From assembly GCA_963922205.1 (NCBI GenBank), contig CAWUHX010000062.1:1178001-1242000 (forward strand): 64,000 nucleotides of DNA. Direction: 5' to 3'. The position numbers were made by a program, and so were the translations under genes. Numbering within the stretch: position 1 is the stretch's first letter; each line of letters starts with the position of its first letter. Of this stretch, positions 33,802 to 45,484 are shown piece after piece. The notes beneath the pieces were generated by a model, which had not been told where the DNA came from, made no database searches, and saw only the letters and a list, made by a program, of their open reading frames with translations. Source of the stretch: Romanomermis culicivorax (Eukaryota; Nematoda; Enoplea; Mermithida; Mermithidae).

Positions 33802-34435
33802 TTCCTTCTTCTAAATACGGGCCTGGATCGATCATGGACAGTTGCAGAAGAAAAAAATGAGCTTAAAAAGTGATTGTGCAACGTTTCTGGGAGCCTAATA
33901 ATCAAAAATTTTTCTGCGCTAAGCGCCGAATTAGTTGTTTACACTAGCTTTTCATTTTTTCTCGAAAACTCAATCAATTAAGTTTTAAAAGCCTAAAATT
34001 GATGCGTATTGAATGACATAAGAAAACCAGCTTTTGAGGTTTTTCCGATAGAATTGAGCAAATACATCAATTTTAGAATGAGCAACCAAAAATTTATCCG
34101 TGTGACCAAAATTTTCCCTCAAGTTGCACATTGCAACCTGTCCTGCACAAAAAAAAGCCGTGGTCTACATGTGGAAAAAAATTTTGATTTCCTCCTTCTA
34201 CATTTGTTGAAAAAACTTCATGGAAAAAAACAGTGCTTCTCTCATAAACACGCAGGAACAAAAAGCTAAAATTGAATTGAAAAATTCAAAAATCAAATAA
34301 TATCATCAATTTTCAACAGGTACAGTAAATGCCGCACAAAAGTATGCCATTGTGAGAGCCGCAACCAACCCGCAATTGCGGGCCGCAAAATTTGCTCCCG
34401 CAAAAAAAACCGGCCAAGTATGCCTACGGCTTTAG

Positions 34436-35499
34436 GACTGCAGTTTATCACATTCTACAAGGATCACTGCACTTTCGTGAGATTTTTGCTTGCTGGTCCC
34501 TAAAAGTTTTCGCAGTGTATCTAATAAAATCAGAGCATTTCAGTGTTGATCCTGTACTAATGATTTGAGCATGATTCACAAATTGAGATTCCTGATTTGG
34601 AATGGTTGATGAGTCCTCGATTTGCTGTTATAATCATGAGAAGTATCTAAATTAGTCTCTGTTGGTGAAAATCAAATGAACTCACTTCAAAGCCAAGAGG
34701 AGTGAGTCAACTACAATGTTGTTGTGGCCAATTTTTGGGATACAATGCATCTTTGTATGTCTACTCCCCAGTACCGAAAACGGCTACTCTGCTGGCGAAT
34801 TTTATGCTTGTTCGCTGTTTTCGTTCCTTTAATATTCATATAAAAACTGTATTACCAAAAACCCCAGTACCGAAAATGGCTAATAAACTTTACATGACCT
34901 TGCATAAAAATGCAACAGTCAACGCGACAAAGGTTGAGCAAATTTCTCTGGCTCCGTACCACAGTAAACAATTGTATCATCCGCCCTTTTCCCAAGACGG
35001 GAAACACATGGTTTCCTATTCATATTCAACTTTGCACCATTTATCTGATGATTAAGTAATGAAACATGTCATTTGATAATATTTCCTTCCCAGAGAACTG
35101 GATTAGAAGTGAGCGGGAGGCATCAGCTCTTGGGATTCACCATTAATGATGACGATAATGAAAACTAAAGCATGTAGTTTCACAATAAAAACAGCATATC
35201 AAAAATGGAAATGAAAGCATAACAATCCCCATATTATAATCAGTTTTTAATGGACTGGTTCTGAATTGGTAGTCTGACCTCACTAGGGAGTTTAAGTGGA
35301 AATGTTTTGTGAGATGATTAGGAAAAATATGTGACTCAATCGAAAAATAATCGTTTTCAGCGAATAATTAACCATGTTTATAGGTTCTTTGTGGCATTCT
35401 AAAATACTTTTCTGCCAAACTTGATGTTTTAGGAACCTTAGAAACTTTCGACTCAAAGCTTGTGAATTGAGAACGACTCGATATATTGCGGACTCCTTC
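34436..35499. other. No supported gene
   Basis: A 117-codon frame at 34702-35055 contains two imperfect CCAGTACCGAAAA.GGCTA copies but no recognised domain or splice pattern. I treat the stretch as non-coding. Confidence 0.35.
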
Positions 35500-35862
35500 A
35501 AAACCCCATGAGTGTCCGAAGGTCCCGATTCGCCGAATAATGAATAAAATTTCCGTTTCTCCCAACTATGCATTAGTCCCTATTCCCCGAACGCCCCGAT
35601 TCGCCAAATATTGTATATGAGACGGATCCACTTCGAATCCGGATCTGGATCTAGAAAACTGCAATCGCCGGATCCTAAACAGCTGATCCGACCGGATCCA
35701 GATCGAATCCGGATTCTGTGTAAAGCATGTGAATGAAAAATCGTGTATATAGGTTTAATTTTTCAAAATCAAGTTGCATTAATTTATATTTTTTATCAGT
35801 TCAAGAGTGATTATGATAATCATTGAAATGAGAGGCGAATTGAAGCAAAAGCTCAAAATCTT
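35500..35862. repeat. Left arm fragment of a long TIR family (GGATCC-rich)
   Basis: CCCGATTCGCCGAATAATG words lead into degenerate ATCCGGATC repeats and then an AT-rich block. Together they match the inverse of 37265-37600 and the same-strand copy at 62390-62760. It is cut by the insertion that begins near 35863. Confidence 0.7.
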
Positions 35863-36650
35863 TAGCGGCTCTCACAATGGCATACTTTTGAGCGGTTCCG
35901 CAAAAATGCGGAACCGGAAAACCGCAATTGTAAGCATAGTTAACCGCAATTTCGAACCGGAAATTACTTAAGAGATGCAAGGTTGTAGGTTTCCGAATCC
36001 AAAAGCGTCAAAATGCTTGGGTATGCTCCTAATTGCATGGAAAAGCATCCGTAGGTAGGCACATTACAATCGTTTTTAAAAATGGGGAAAATTTTTGGAA
36101 AATGAGGAAAAAAATTTTGGGTCCGGTTTTCATGTGGAAAAATCAACCGCTCTAAAAACATCATGTTTTAAAAGCTTAAAAACACTAAAATAAACCGTCT
36201 ATGAGCATTTTTAAGCGAAAAAAGACTTTGAGAAAGTTGGGGAAAAAATTTTTACCGCTATCGCCATTTGACGAAAAAGCCGGCGGGAAAAACAGTGATT
36301 AATGTTCACCAAAATACGTCTTTTCAGTTTTCGATTCCCCAAAATTTTTCCGACAATGAGAACCTTGCATAAATTTTTTTCCTCATTACTAATTTTCTTT
36401 CCTCAGAAGACTCTTTCGCAGAAAAAAACGGTGGACAGAGCAAATTCTGGAAAAAATTGAGTTTCTAGTTGATAAAGATCAGGTATTCAGTGTTATTCAG
36501 CGCAAAACGGCATGTACTGTATCAAGTGCGGCTACCAGAACCGCAAAAAGGACTCCACTCGATAACTCTTTGCGGGCCCATAAACCGCACTAAACCGCAA
36601 TGCGGTTGCGGGTTGCCACCCGTTGCGGCTAAGTATGCCTACGGCTTAAG
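35863..36650. mobile_element. Related GCGG-rich element, nested, left end incomplete
   Basis: Its right end reads GCGGCTAAGTATGCCTACGG then CTTAAG, the same terminus as the element at 32121-34435. The left part carries CGGCTCTCACAATGGCATAC, which also occurs subterminally there. No coding frame is present. Confidence 0.6.
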
Positions 36651-36935
36651 ATCTTAGTAATTTATTTTTTGACAATAATTCAAACTTCAACAACGCTTAC
36701 ACTAATTTCCTTTACGGTGCGAAGTTTAGACGAAGTTTCGTCGGGAAAATAGACCAATGCTATTTTTAGATTGCATTTTCTAAATATTTAATTTTTCCCC
36801 CGAAACACTGTAAACAGTATGTTACCCGGTTAAAAATAATTTTTCCCACAAAATTCTCGCCGTAATAGAAATTAGTGTAATAAAATGTCGTTGAAGCTTG
36901 AATTACTGTCAAAAATAAATTACAAAGATCTCGTT
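36651..36935. repeat. Inverted repeat, arms ~80 bp
   Basis: 36651-36735 (ATCTTAGTAATTTATTTTTT onward) and 36862-36935 are inverted copies around a ~125-bp loop. A direct relative of the first arm lies at 38560-38640. Confidence 0.7.
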
Positions 36936-36939
36936 GTTA

Positions 36940-37600
36940 CCTTTATTACTCAATAGAAGGCTATGGTCAAGCGACATTCACTCTCACGAAGCATCGGAAA
37001 TCGCAATTACTGAAATCTGAAAGTGTGGCGAATCCCACTCATTTTTATCTTGATGAATTTTCTCATTGCGATGAACATGAAATCATTGTTTTTTCTCACA
37101 CTCTTCCTTCGCTTATTCAGTACAATTATTTTCGGACTGAAAATTCAAACCAAAGTTTTACAGATATATATTTGTCAATATTTATTTGAAACGGAAAAAA
37201 CGTCTTCTGTGCAGAATTTCTTTAGTCTTTCCTGCACGGTGCAGATGGAAGCGTGCAAAAAAGCCTAGTCTAAAGATTTTGAGCTCTTGATTTAATTTGC
37301 TGCCCATTTCAATGATTATCAAAATAACTCTTGAACCGTTAAGATATATGAATTCATACAACTTGATTTTAGAAAATTAAACATAAAGATATTCATTCAT
37401 TCACATATATACATGCCATATACAGGGTCGTGAATCGGTCGGATTTGCTGATATGGATCCGACGACTGCAGTTTTCTAGATCCGGATTCGATGGAGCGAT
37501 TCTTTTAGGATCCGAATCCGATTTAGTCAAAAAAGTGGATCCGTCTCATCCCTAGTATTAGCGAATCGAGACGTTCAGGGAATAGGAATTATTGCATTGA
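36940..37600. repeat. Right arm of the GGATCC-rich TIR family
   Basis: GGTCAAGCGACATTCACTCT, GCATCGGAAATCGCAATTAC and the downstream AT-rich and ATCCGG-rich blocks match 63400-64000 in the same orientation and 62390-62910 inverted. Confidence 0.7.
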
Positions 37601-38000
37601 GCTGAAGGGCTTTCTGGTTGGCGCCAGAGCTGTCTCACCACTGACCAATGTCGGGGTCGACCAGGGTCCAACAAAAATGGCCGGGTTCGCAACACATGGA
37701 TGGCAGGAATATCAATTTTACGGGTGGGATGTTGTATATGTTATCATACAACTATTGTTCGGGCAAACGGGAAATTATTCATTATCTGGGGGACCTTTGG
37801 GGAATCGGGACATTCGGGGAAAAGGAATGTTCGGGGGATAAGGATACAATCATTCCCCAAATATCCTTTTCCCCTAATGTTCCGATTTTCCGAAAGTCCC
37901 TATTCCATGATGATCCCGATTCCCCGAATAATTAATAAAATTCCTCTTTCCCCGAACAATGCATTAGACCCTATTCCCCGACCGTCCCGATTCCCCGAAT
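37601..38000. repeat. Degenerate CCCGATTCCCCGAATA repeat tract
   Basis: Words of the form GGGGAATCGGGACATTCGG and their complements alternate through the tract. The same words occur at 35500-35620, 49340-49450, 62390-62530 and 63955-64000, always near the GGATCC-rich arms or isolated. Confidence 0.65.
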
Positions 38001-38430
38001 ACTGAATATATCATTGTCAATGAAATTATAGGCACGCATTTATTAAATTTGCATAAAAAGCGTAATTAGGTCCTTTTACAGATATAAAGCTGATCAAACT
38101 GATTTAAATGCTGGGACGATCAGTTCTACCTGTTTTGCAAACTCAGGTTCATCACATCGGCGGGGAATTTCGGTCAACCCTTCTCTATAACCTCTGATCC
38201 GTCTGATACGATTTTCGGCCAATTTGATCATATTCCTTATCAGAGAGTTAACGCCTCTATTGCATCAATTGAGGCCTTAAGCTCAATATGACCAACTTCC
38301 GGATTCTCCATAACATGATCATGTCTGACTATTGTCCTTCCTTATGTCCTTCAATTTATCACAATTTAGACATTCATAATAATCTGTAACCTGTTCCATC
38401 TGCTGATCTGCTAAACATATTTTTCTGAAG
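38001..38430. other. No gene seen
   Basis: AT-rich sequence without a supported frame. Confidence 0.4.
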
Positions 38431-38660
38431 AAGATAAAAATAAGTGGGATTTGCCACACTTTTATATTTCAGTAATTGTGATTTCCGATGCTCCGTGAGT
38501 ATAAATGTCGCTTGACCACAGTCTTCCATTAGGAAACAAAGTTAACAACATGATCTTATCAATTTATTTTTTGACAATAATCCAAACTTCAACAAATACA
38601 CTAATTTCTATCACGGTGCGAATTTTGTGTGACGTTTCGCTGAAAATTTTTCTTGAAACG
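38431..38660. repeat. Fragment of the GGATCC-rich TIR family, inverted
   Basis: Positions 38440-38540 are the reverse complement of 36945-37045 (TTGCCACACTT, GATTTCCGATGCTCCGTGAG). Positions 38560-38640 repeat 36651-36735 directly. Confidence 0.65.
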
Positions 38661-38680
38661 TAAGCATTTATTTATTCGTG

Positions 38681-39701
38681 ACCAGACATTAGAGTGTGGG
38701 ACAATAGAGCGCAGACATTAGAGCGCAGGGACATTGGACTGCGGACAATAGAGCGCAGGGCAATAGCGCGCAGTGACATTAGAGCGCAGGACAATAGAGC
38801 GCAGGACAATAAAGCGCAGGGACGTTAGACCGCAGGACAATAGAGCGCAGGGACATTAGCGCGCAGGACATTAGAGCACAGGGGCGCGCGAGTGCATTTG
38901 AAAAAATCGATTTTTTCGAACCAGCGTTCCCTGATCTGCAATGAACGCGAATTTGACTTGTCAAGCGGGTTTATTTCAAAAGCTGACAAAGTTTTCAAAC
39001 ACAGGCAAAAACTGGGTGAATATTTTAAATGCGAGTTAGAACTTCAAGTTGAATTCGCAAATAACAAAATGAAACGATTTGACCACAATGTTTACAGGTC
39101 AAATATTTGCAATTTTTTGTGTCTTTCGCAGCTTTTGTATGAGAGATTTGCACACCCCATCTATTTACAAACTACTGGAACAAGCATTGATTCAGCCATT
39201 TATATACTCACAAAGTGTCTTTACAAACGGAGATTTACAAACAATAGTTTCACCATATCTAAAAATAGAAATGAACTTTAAAAAACATCAATATACCCTA
39301 GTTTTTGGACATAAGCTCACGCAGTTTTTTGTGGACAGATTTCATAAAATTGATGACTGAACTAAATATTGTTAAATCTCGCAAGAATCGAGATAAACTT
39401 ATTTTTGATTCTAAAATTTATCGCGTGGCAAATACATACGTGTTTTTTGTTTCGTTTGATCATATTAAACTATTTAAGGACCGCGAAAATATAAACTGAA
39501 ATTAGTTATTTTTCAAATTATTTCGTTTTCTTTTTTTTATTCTGCTCTGATCCAATCTTTCTGTGCTCTAATGTCCGCTCTCTATTGTCCTGCGCTCCAA
39601 CGACCCTGCGCTCTATTGTTCTGCCCTCTAAGGTCCCTGCGCTCTAATGTCCCTGTGCTCCAATGTCCGCGCTCTATTGTCCCGCGCTCTAACGTCTGGG
39701 T
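38681..39701. mobile_element. Foldback element with minisatellite arms (unit GACATTAGAGCGCAGG)
   Basis: The left arm (38681-38884) is a run of 14-17-bp units of GACATTAGAGCGCAGG/GACAATAGAGCGCAGG. The right arm (39543-39701) is the same repeat in the opposite orientation. The outermost bases are matching CCAGAC/GTCTGG. The 650-bp core between them carries a coding-like region. The design matches Drosophila FB-type foldback elements. Confidence 0.8.
38892..39360 (+). CDS. Coding-like core of the foldback element, with a possible 34-bp intron
   Basis: Frame 1 runs from 38892 to 39097 (RSLICNEREFDLSSGF; KHRQKLGEYFKCELELQVEF). It is followed by GGTCAAAT...CTTTCGCAG, a 34-bp GT-AG interval (39098-39131). 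Removing it joins, in phase, a frame that runs to TGA at 39358 (IYKLLEQALIQPFIYS; LKIEMNFKKHQYTLVF). The interval is very short for an intron, but the phase agreement supports it. A further frame (39350-39499, KSRKNRDKLIFDSKIYRVAN) may be a third exon or continuation. No domain is recognised. This could be a captured host gene or an element-borne protein. Confidence 0.4.
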
Positions 39702-39992
39702 ACCAAATTTACTATGTATCCACGGAAAAACTAACAATTTACAAAATGCTATCTAGAAATAGCCTTCTACACTGTGGGTGAAACGGGATTTGACAATTTC
39801 GGAGAATGGCGGAAATTAATGTTTGATTCAAAGCACTATTGAAAGTATTCGGGGAATGGGGAATACATCCACTTTCACAACTTTTTCCAATTGATATTTT
39901 TTTCGGCTGGTTCGTTGTTTCATGTAAGCCAAAAAGAAAATTCGTTGTACTCTGGTTCTGATAAGAAATTATGCGCTCTTTAATTAAGTTGA
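39702..39992. other. No gene seen
   Basis: The stretch contains a GTATTCGGGGAATGGGGAAT word of the CCCGATTCCCC family near 39845. Confidence 0.4.
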
Positions 39993-40256
39993 GAATTAGC
40001 ATTATCAAGAAAAAGTGTATTCAAGCCAAATCAAATTCGTCGAAAGAAAAAGCCTAAGAAGAAGTTTCAGAAAATTATAACCATTGTTTCTCGTCGAAGC
40101 AGATATCGATTTTGGAATCAGACGTGCCTAGAAAAAAATGAAAGTTGTGGCCAAAGGCGAGACGAGCAACTTCACAAAAGTTTGTCAGAAAACTGGTCGT
40201 TATTTAACAGGACAGATGCCCCAAGCAAATTGAGCGAAAAAAGTAATGCATCATAG
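39993..40256 (+). CDS. Coding-like frame without a start, unrecognised
   Basis: The frame is open for 87 codons to TAG at 40254 and has no internal ATG near its start. It is strongly basic first (IRRKKKPKKKFQKI, RRSRYRFWNQ), then mixed polar (RRDEQLHKSLSENWSLF, SKLSEKSNAS). The composition is more protein-like than the surrounding AT-rich DNA. The acceptor is weak (GAATTAG, or TTTCAG at about 40070). It may be an exon or a transposon relic. Confidence 0.3.
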   Translation, partial: ELALSRKSVFKPNQIRRKKKPKKKFQKIITIVSRRSRYRFWNQTCLEKNESCGQRRDEQLHKSLSENWSLFNRTDAPSKLSEKSNAS

Positions 40257-42313
40257 AGTGCATCTCAAAAGCTGAACTCTAGAATTTTGATTTCAAACGA
40301 GTTGACCTAGGATTCTGTCGATAATTTTAGAACCAGAAGAGAAGTTTTCATAAGACTTTTGCATAGCTGAAAGGCATCCGCGATGCTTAATTCAGTTCAT
40401 CTGTTTTAGTTCCAAAACCATCGAGGTAATCTGTGATTGTTCTTTCTGATAATTTTATTATTATCGGACTGAAAAAGAAGTTGCAGTGTCAAGTTTCACA
40501 AAGCACTTTCATAATTTGTTCCAATGAACCACAGTTGGGATTTTGAAGAATAAAGATGACAAGCTTTATTTAGAAATTTAGGTCTAAAAAAGAAGCGTCT
40601 AGAACTATTACGTAAACGCAAACTTCAAGAAAAATCGACTTTTCTGCTACAATGAAAGCTCATGAAAAAAATTTACCTTGTGCCTTTCTTCTTAAACCTA
40701 CCCGAATGAAGGTCCAAAAATTGCATGCAATTCGAAATCTCAGTTTAATGGCGGAAACTCGGTTTAACGAAAAGCTCGTTCGGAAAACTGGAAAAATTTT
40801 TAGACCTAGTCAAGACCATAGTTAAACTCAGTTTGATGACAAACCTTCTTCGAGAAACTCATCCCATATTTTCTGCGAAGTTTATATATATTCAAAGTTT
40901 ATAAAGTAGTGAAATGTATGTCGTAAACTTTCGCCGTAGGCTTTTTGCATCATTTTTGTTCGGCAGTAAGTCACTGAAATTATGCTTATCAAATTGATAC
41001 TTTGAGTTTGACACAGAAATTAACTTGATCCTCAATTCCCAACCATGACAAAAATATCATAGCACAAATTTTTTTCTCGAAGTGCTGCTTAACAAAAAAA
41101 CTGAAAAACAAGTACTATTTCATATTTTACGCTTCTAAATCATGTGCCAGTTAGGAATTAAAATTTGTGAATGCGTCCGATTATGTTACAATTATTCTTT
41201 GAGTGAATAAATTCTTCACGTAAACAATTTAGACGACAGTTTTTATTTTTGCCGAAGTAGGAGCATTTTATAAAAAGATGACTATGGTTTTGAATGACGA
41301 TTTTGGATGCAATATTCGGAAAATGGGCAAAAACATAGTCAATTAATTAAAATATGCAGAAAATGTGAATGAATGCGCAGTTTAGATCGCTGCAACTAGG
41401 TTTCAGGCTTCTCCGATCGCTCGCAATGTTGATAGCAAAGAAACTCAGCAAATGGTGTTCTCAACTAACGATACACTTTGTAATTAATTGTTTTATAACT
41501 AGAGATTTATTATCACATAATGACAGAGTATCGAGTATTTGAATTTTTCAGAAGCGCAACTGTTTCAAGAGCAGGTGTTTTCCAAAAATGACTAGGTGCA
41601 TATACATCGTGCATCCTTAGAAGGTAGAATGCTTCTATAACATGTCCGTCCATCCAATCTATTATTTGATCCTTCTTTCTGCCCATATGTATACAATAAA
41701 CATTATATTGCTTTATTTGTCAGTTGGAAATGTATTCTTGCTTTTTTAGTCCCTATTTTGCTAATTGCTTTTTTCGACGAACTTCTCGCAAGGCTCTGTC
41801 TTTTTATCAACACTATGGTTCGTGCAGTTATGTTGCGCCGTTGTAGATTATCTAATTGGTTGCCGACCAAAAGTTTTTTTTCGGTTATCTGCATAGGGTA
41901 CAGAATATAAACAGATTTGTATTTGCGTTTCGTATGATTCGCTCACCTAGAAACGGAAGTGATTTGGTTTTGAGGAGCGGGTCGACCAGGAAATTCCCAT
42001 ACTCTTTATGTTTCAGGAATCCAGGAATTGAAAGTGCGGACGGTGTGTCCAATGAAAAATTTATTGTTATAAAAAAAATAATTCTCAAACCAAAAAACTT
42101 GAATGGGGCTGTGAAAATTCATTGCATTATATGCATATAATACATCACGTGTGACGTACTGTGATGTTCAGCAGTAGTCAATTTCTTTGACAATTGGAAA
42201 TAGCACCAAAACAATTTTTGAAGCACTCATCGTATGGTACATACGAAAAATTTCTATGTTCATTCACCAGACAACTCGAAGTTTTGAGTTTTAGAGTATT
42301 TTGGTCATTTTTT
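40257..42313. other. AT-rich, no supported gene
   Basis: A minus-strand frame at 41703-41894 (RRNITARTIVLIKRQSLARS) is basic and protein-like, but unsupported by splice sites or similarity. Confidence 0.35.
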
Positions 42314-43068
42314 GGATCGTGCCCCAACTCCGCCCCCGTCCCAACACCGCCACCGTACCAACACCGCCACCGTCCCAACTCCGCCACTTTCGTGTCCCAA
42401 CACCGCCACCGTCCCAGCTCCGCCACCGTCCCAACTCCGCTACTTTCTTGTCCTAACTTTCGCAATCTTTCAAAAAGTTTGTTTTTTGTAACAAAGTTTT
42501 TTTTGTAACTTAACAACATGACATTGCTAATTCTTAGGATGGCAAAAACTGATATTATCACTAAAGCAATAAATACATGGTATATCTATATAATCTTCGT
42601 TTGTGTAGTCGTATTTAATTATACAAACAATTTTACCGAAATAACCAAAAATAGAACAACGAGCGTGAGACCGGAATTTAATTCATTAGCATAATACCAA
42701 AATAACTGTGTGCTTTGCACATTAAAATACAAATATACGTGTCTGTTTTCATTCTTGTTGTCAATTGATTCGAATTTGTGTAATCAAATCATGGGTGACT
42801 TTGGTCCTATTGAAAATTTTATGAATCAGGAATTAAAGAGTAATTTAGTGGAAAAACGGAAAAATTATCACTTATATCTTAAAATATTGTTCATTCATAG
42901 ATCTGATAAGCACATTTGGTTAAGTTTAACGTGTTACAAAAAATAAACTTTTTGAAAGATTGCGAAAGTTGGGACAAGAAAGTGGCGGAGTTGGGACGGT
43001 GGTGGAGTTAGGACGGTGGCGGCGTTGGAACGGTGGCGGTGTTGGGATAGTGGCGGTGTTGGGACGGT
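42314..43068. mobile_element. Foldback element with minisatellite arms (unit GTCCCAACACCGCCACC)
   Basis: The left arm (42314-42455) repeats GTCCCAACACCGCCACC in 15-18-bp units. The right arm (42965-43068) is the same repeat inverted. Just inside each arm lies an inverted unique segment, CTTTCGCAATCTTTC plus AAAAAGTTTG...GTTAC (42456-42493 and 42932-42969). The core of about 440 bp holds a 78-codon frame. Confidence 0.8.
42710..42946 (+). CDS. Coding-like core of the second foldback element
   Basis: The frame reads CNQIMGDFGPIENFMNQELK, then LVEKRKNYHLYLKILFIH and stops inside the right inner repeat. No domain is recognised. A loose resemblance to the last frame of the first foldback element (RKN followed by a Lys-Ile hydrophobic run) may be chance. 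Confidence 0.25.
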   Translation: MLCTLKYKYTCLFSFLLSIDSNLCNQIMGDFGPIENFMNQELKSNLVEKRKNYHLYLKILFIHRSDKHIWLSLTCYKK

Positions 43069-45484
43069 ATCATTTTTTGTTGGAAGGCATTTTATAAAAA
43101 AATAGATTGTGGTATTAAATCTATGGTCTGTTTTTATAAAATGCTTCTAAATTTAAAAATGTTACAAAGAGATTGTTTCAAAAATCGTTTACACGAAACC
43201 TTTACTGTTGAATTTTTCTCACTAAAATTGTCAAGCATTATTCGGCTTAGCTAGCCAATTTAAAGCTCTGTATGATTGCAGCATAATTATAAAAATACGA
43301 AATAGTGCTTCCTTCCCACATTAATTTTTTAGAAACGTTTCATGAAAAACATACTTGGTAAAGTTTTTCGCGAACGAGGAAAATGTAGACGTTCGTTCAA
43401 TCAAGCAAATGAAATGTTATTGTAACGTCAAACGGAAATTTTAGGTCAACTCACAACCCTCAATTATGACTTTTATAGCAATAAAAATTAATTTGTGACA
43501 TCCACTGTTCACATCTTCTGAAAAAATTCTTTTACGTTGTACTCGCGAAATACTTCATTCACATTGTAATTGTCCCCTGAGTCTTGTTTCACCTTTTTTT
43601 TTATTAAGGCAACTTTCGGTTCGTTAGAGAAATTATTGGTCAGCAGTTCCGATTCATTGCCCGGTAGCAATTAGTTTTTAAGAGTATTATTTCTTTTTTT
43701 GCGTGATAATTTTTGTTTTATTTTTAGGTCTTTTTGTTATGATTCTTTGCATAAATGAGATTTGTGTCTATAATCTAACATCAAAGCTACCTTCGTTTGT
43801 ATTATGTAGAATTCCACTAAAAAGACTTTTACAAGATGTCACCTTTCTCAGCTTATGAGAAAGAGAAAACAATGTAGTTTGTATGACGAAAAGAAAAAAA
43901 ATATAATGGCTCAAAAATTTATGAATAGCAAAAATAGGTAAAAACAGAAAAAATTGTCTCTGTTCAGTATGTCGTATTTTATTTTATTGATTCAATGCGT
44001 GGTTAATTATTCTTTAGCCATTAATTCACGTCTGTTTAATTTTCTAGAACTTTCTATCGGCATTTTCATTGCATTTGGCTCTGGCGCTAAGTTCTATGGT
44101 ATATTTGTTTGCTGAACGTCGCGTATTCCTGTTGTTTGCTATCCTGTGCTTATCCCATGTTGCTGTTTAATTAATGCGTCAAAACGCTTCAGCTTGTAAA
44201 ACTGTTGTTTTTCTTCCTGATTTCGCTACTGTTATAGTTTGTTTTCTATAAAACGCTTCTAACTTGAAAAGTGACAAAAATGATTATTGTCGTCAGAATT
44301 ATCAAAGTCTTTCACAGTAAGATTCTTCATTAAAATTGTCAAAGGTTGGTTGTGTACGCTTACAAATTTTCATTCTAAGATTTAGCAGAAAATCAAAAAG
44401 CTATGAAATAGTGCTTGCCTTCTACTCTCATAACCTAAAACCATTTCAAGAAAAACAGACAATAGTTCTTTTACTTTATCCTTTAATTACTATGTAACCT
44501 GCTCATTTCCATGTTCATACATATTTGTTTTCACATAAAATATAATGTGAATTAAAAAATGACTAACTTTTATTTCTATCCACTTTTATAACACGATGGA
44601 GTGACAAAAATAACTACCGTCTTCAAAATTGTCCACACACAGTTTTTACTGTAGAATTTTCTACTCGGAACACAAAGGATTCCTTGAGTTTGATGTTGCA
44701 GGAATTTACAAAAATAACGGTGCTTGCATGGATTCCAATTGTTAATTTTCGGAAGAAGACTTTGATGCCCTTATGAAGTATTTGGTAATTAGCAACCACC
44801 TGATTATAGCTTTTTAGCCGTGCTTTTTCCCCGTGGTGTCGATTTAAACTGAAATCATGTATATCAACGCATAGCCTGTTTTTTCTTGAAATGCTCATGA
44901 ATTATAGAATTTCGTATTTTTAAGATTTTCTGAAGGGCCATGAGTTACATACCACTCAAAACTAGTCGACTTACTCAACTAACCTTAATTTTTTTGAATG
45001 TAAAATCTTATTGTTGGAGCAAGAGCTTTCTGTAGACAATTTTGTCGGTAGTACTGATTTTTGTCATATTCAGCTCACAAGCATTTCACAAAAAGACCAT
45101 CTTATAGAGTAGCTTCGTATACACGATGGTCACTGATAAGTTTTCACATCCAAAATGCCAAAGCAATCTTTACTCATACCTTTTAAAAGTAAATTATTAG
45201 TCGTGCTTCTAATAATAGTTACGAAAAGAAGTACCTTGAGGCCAGAACTGGGCTTCACAGTGCGTAAATAAGCAGTTTAATACATTATTCTGATGAAAAG
45301 GAACGAAATTCTGTAAAGAACTGTTTTTGGATGAACTTCCAATGTTCGAAATCACTGAACAAATAAAGCTGTGACACTTCGCTTTGATTGAATCACAAGA
45401 TGCAAAACCAGAAAGAAAATCCAAAACGATAAAAGGGTCAAACCTTGTGTGGGAGCCCTGCTTATGGGGGTAGGTTCATCGTAA
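43069..45484. other. AT-rich, no supported gene
   Basis: A 91-codon minus-strand frame at 44623-44898 is protein-like in composition (HHGEKARLKSYNQVVANYQI), but has no recognised domain or splice support. Confidence 0.35.

Larger units (their letters stand above)
32121..34435. mobile_element. TIR element (~2.3 kb) with GCGGCCCGC-rich ends
   Basis: The left end CTTAAGCTGTAGACATACTT and the inverted right end CTAAAGCCGTAGGCATACTT match. Both are followed by GCGGCCCGCAA words. The interior holds AT-rich repeats and a tandem array (33215-33640) but no transposase frame. A partial relative lies at 35863-36650, and the interior family also occurs at 18880-20000. Subterminal GCGGCCCGC words recall some hAT elements, but the class is uncertain. 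Confidence 0.7.

Noticed and set aside
34702..35055. 117-codon plus-strand frame
   Set aside because: It contains an internal imperfect duplication and lacks splice support or similarity; likely chance in AT-rich DNA.
38681..39701. CRISPR-like array in the minisatellite arms
   Set aside because: Units are contiguous, with no unique spacers, and the genome is eukaryotic.
42178..42561. 127-codon minus-strand frame with Gly/Trp/Arg repeats
   Set aside because: It is the translation of the GTCCCAACACCGCCACC minisatellite arm, not a gene.
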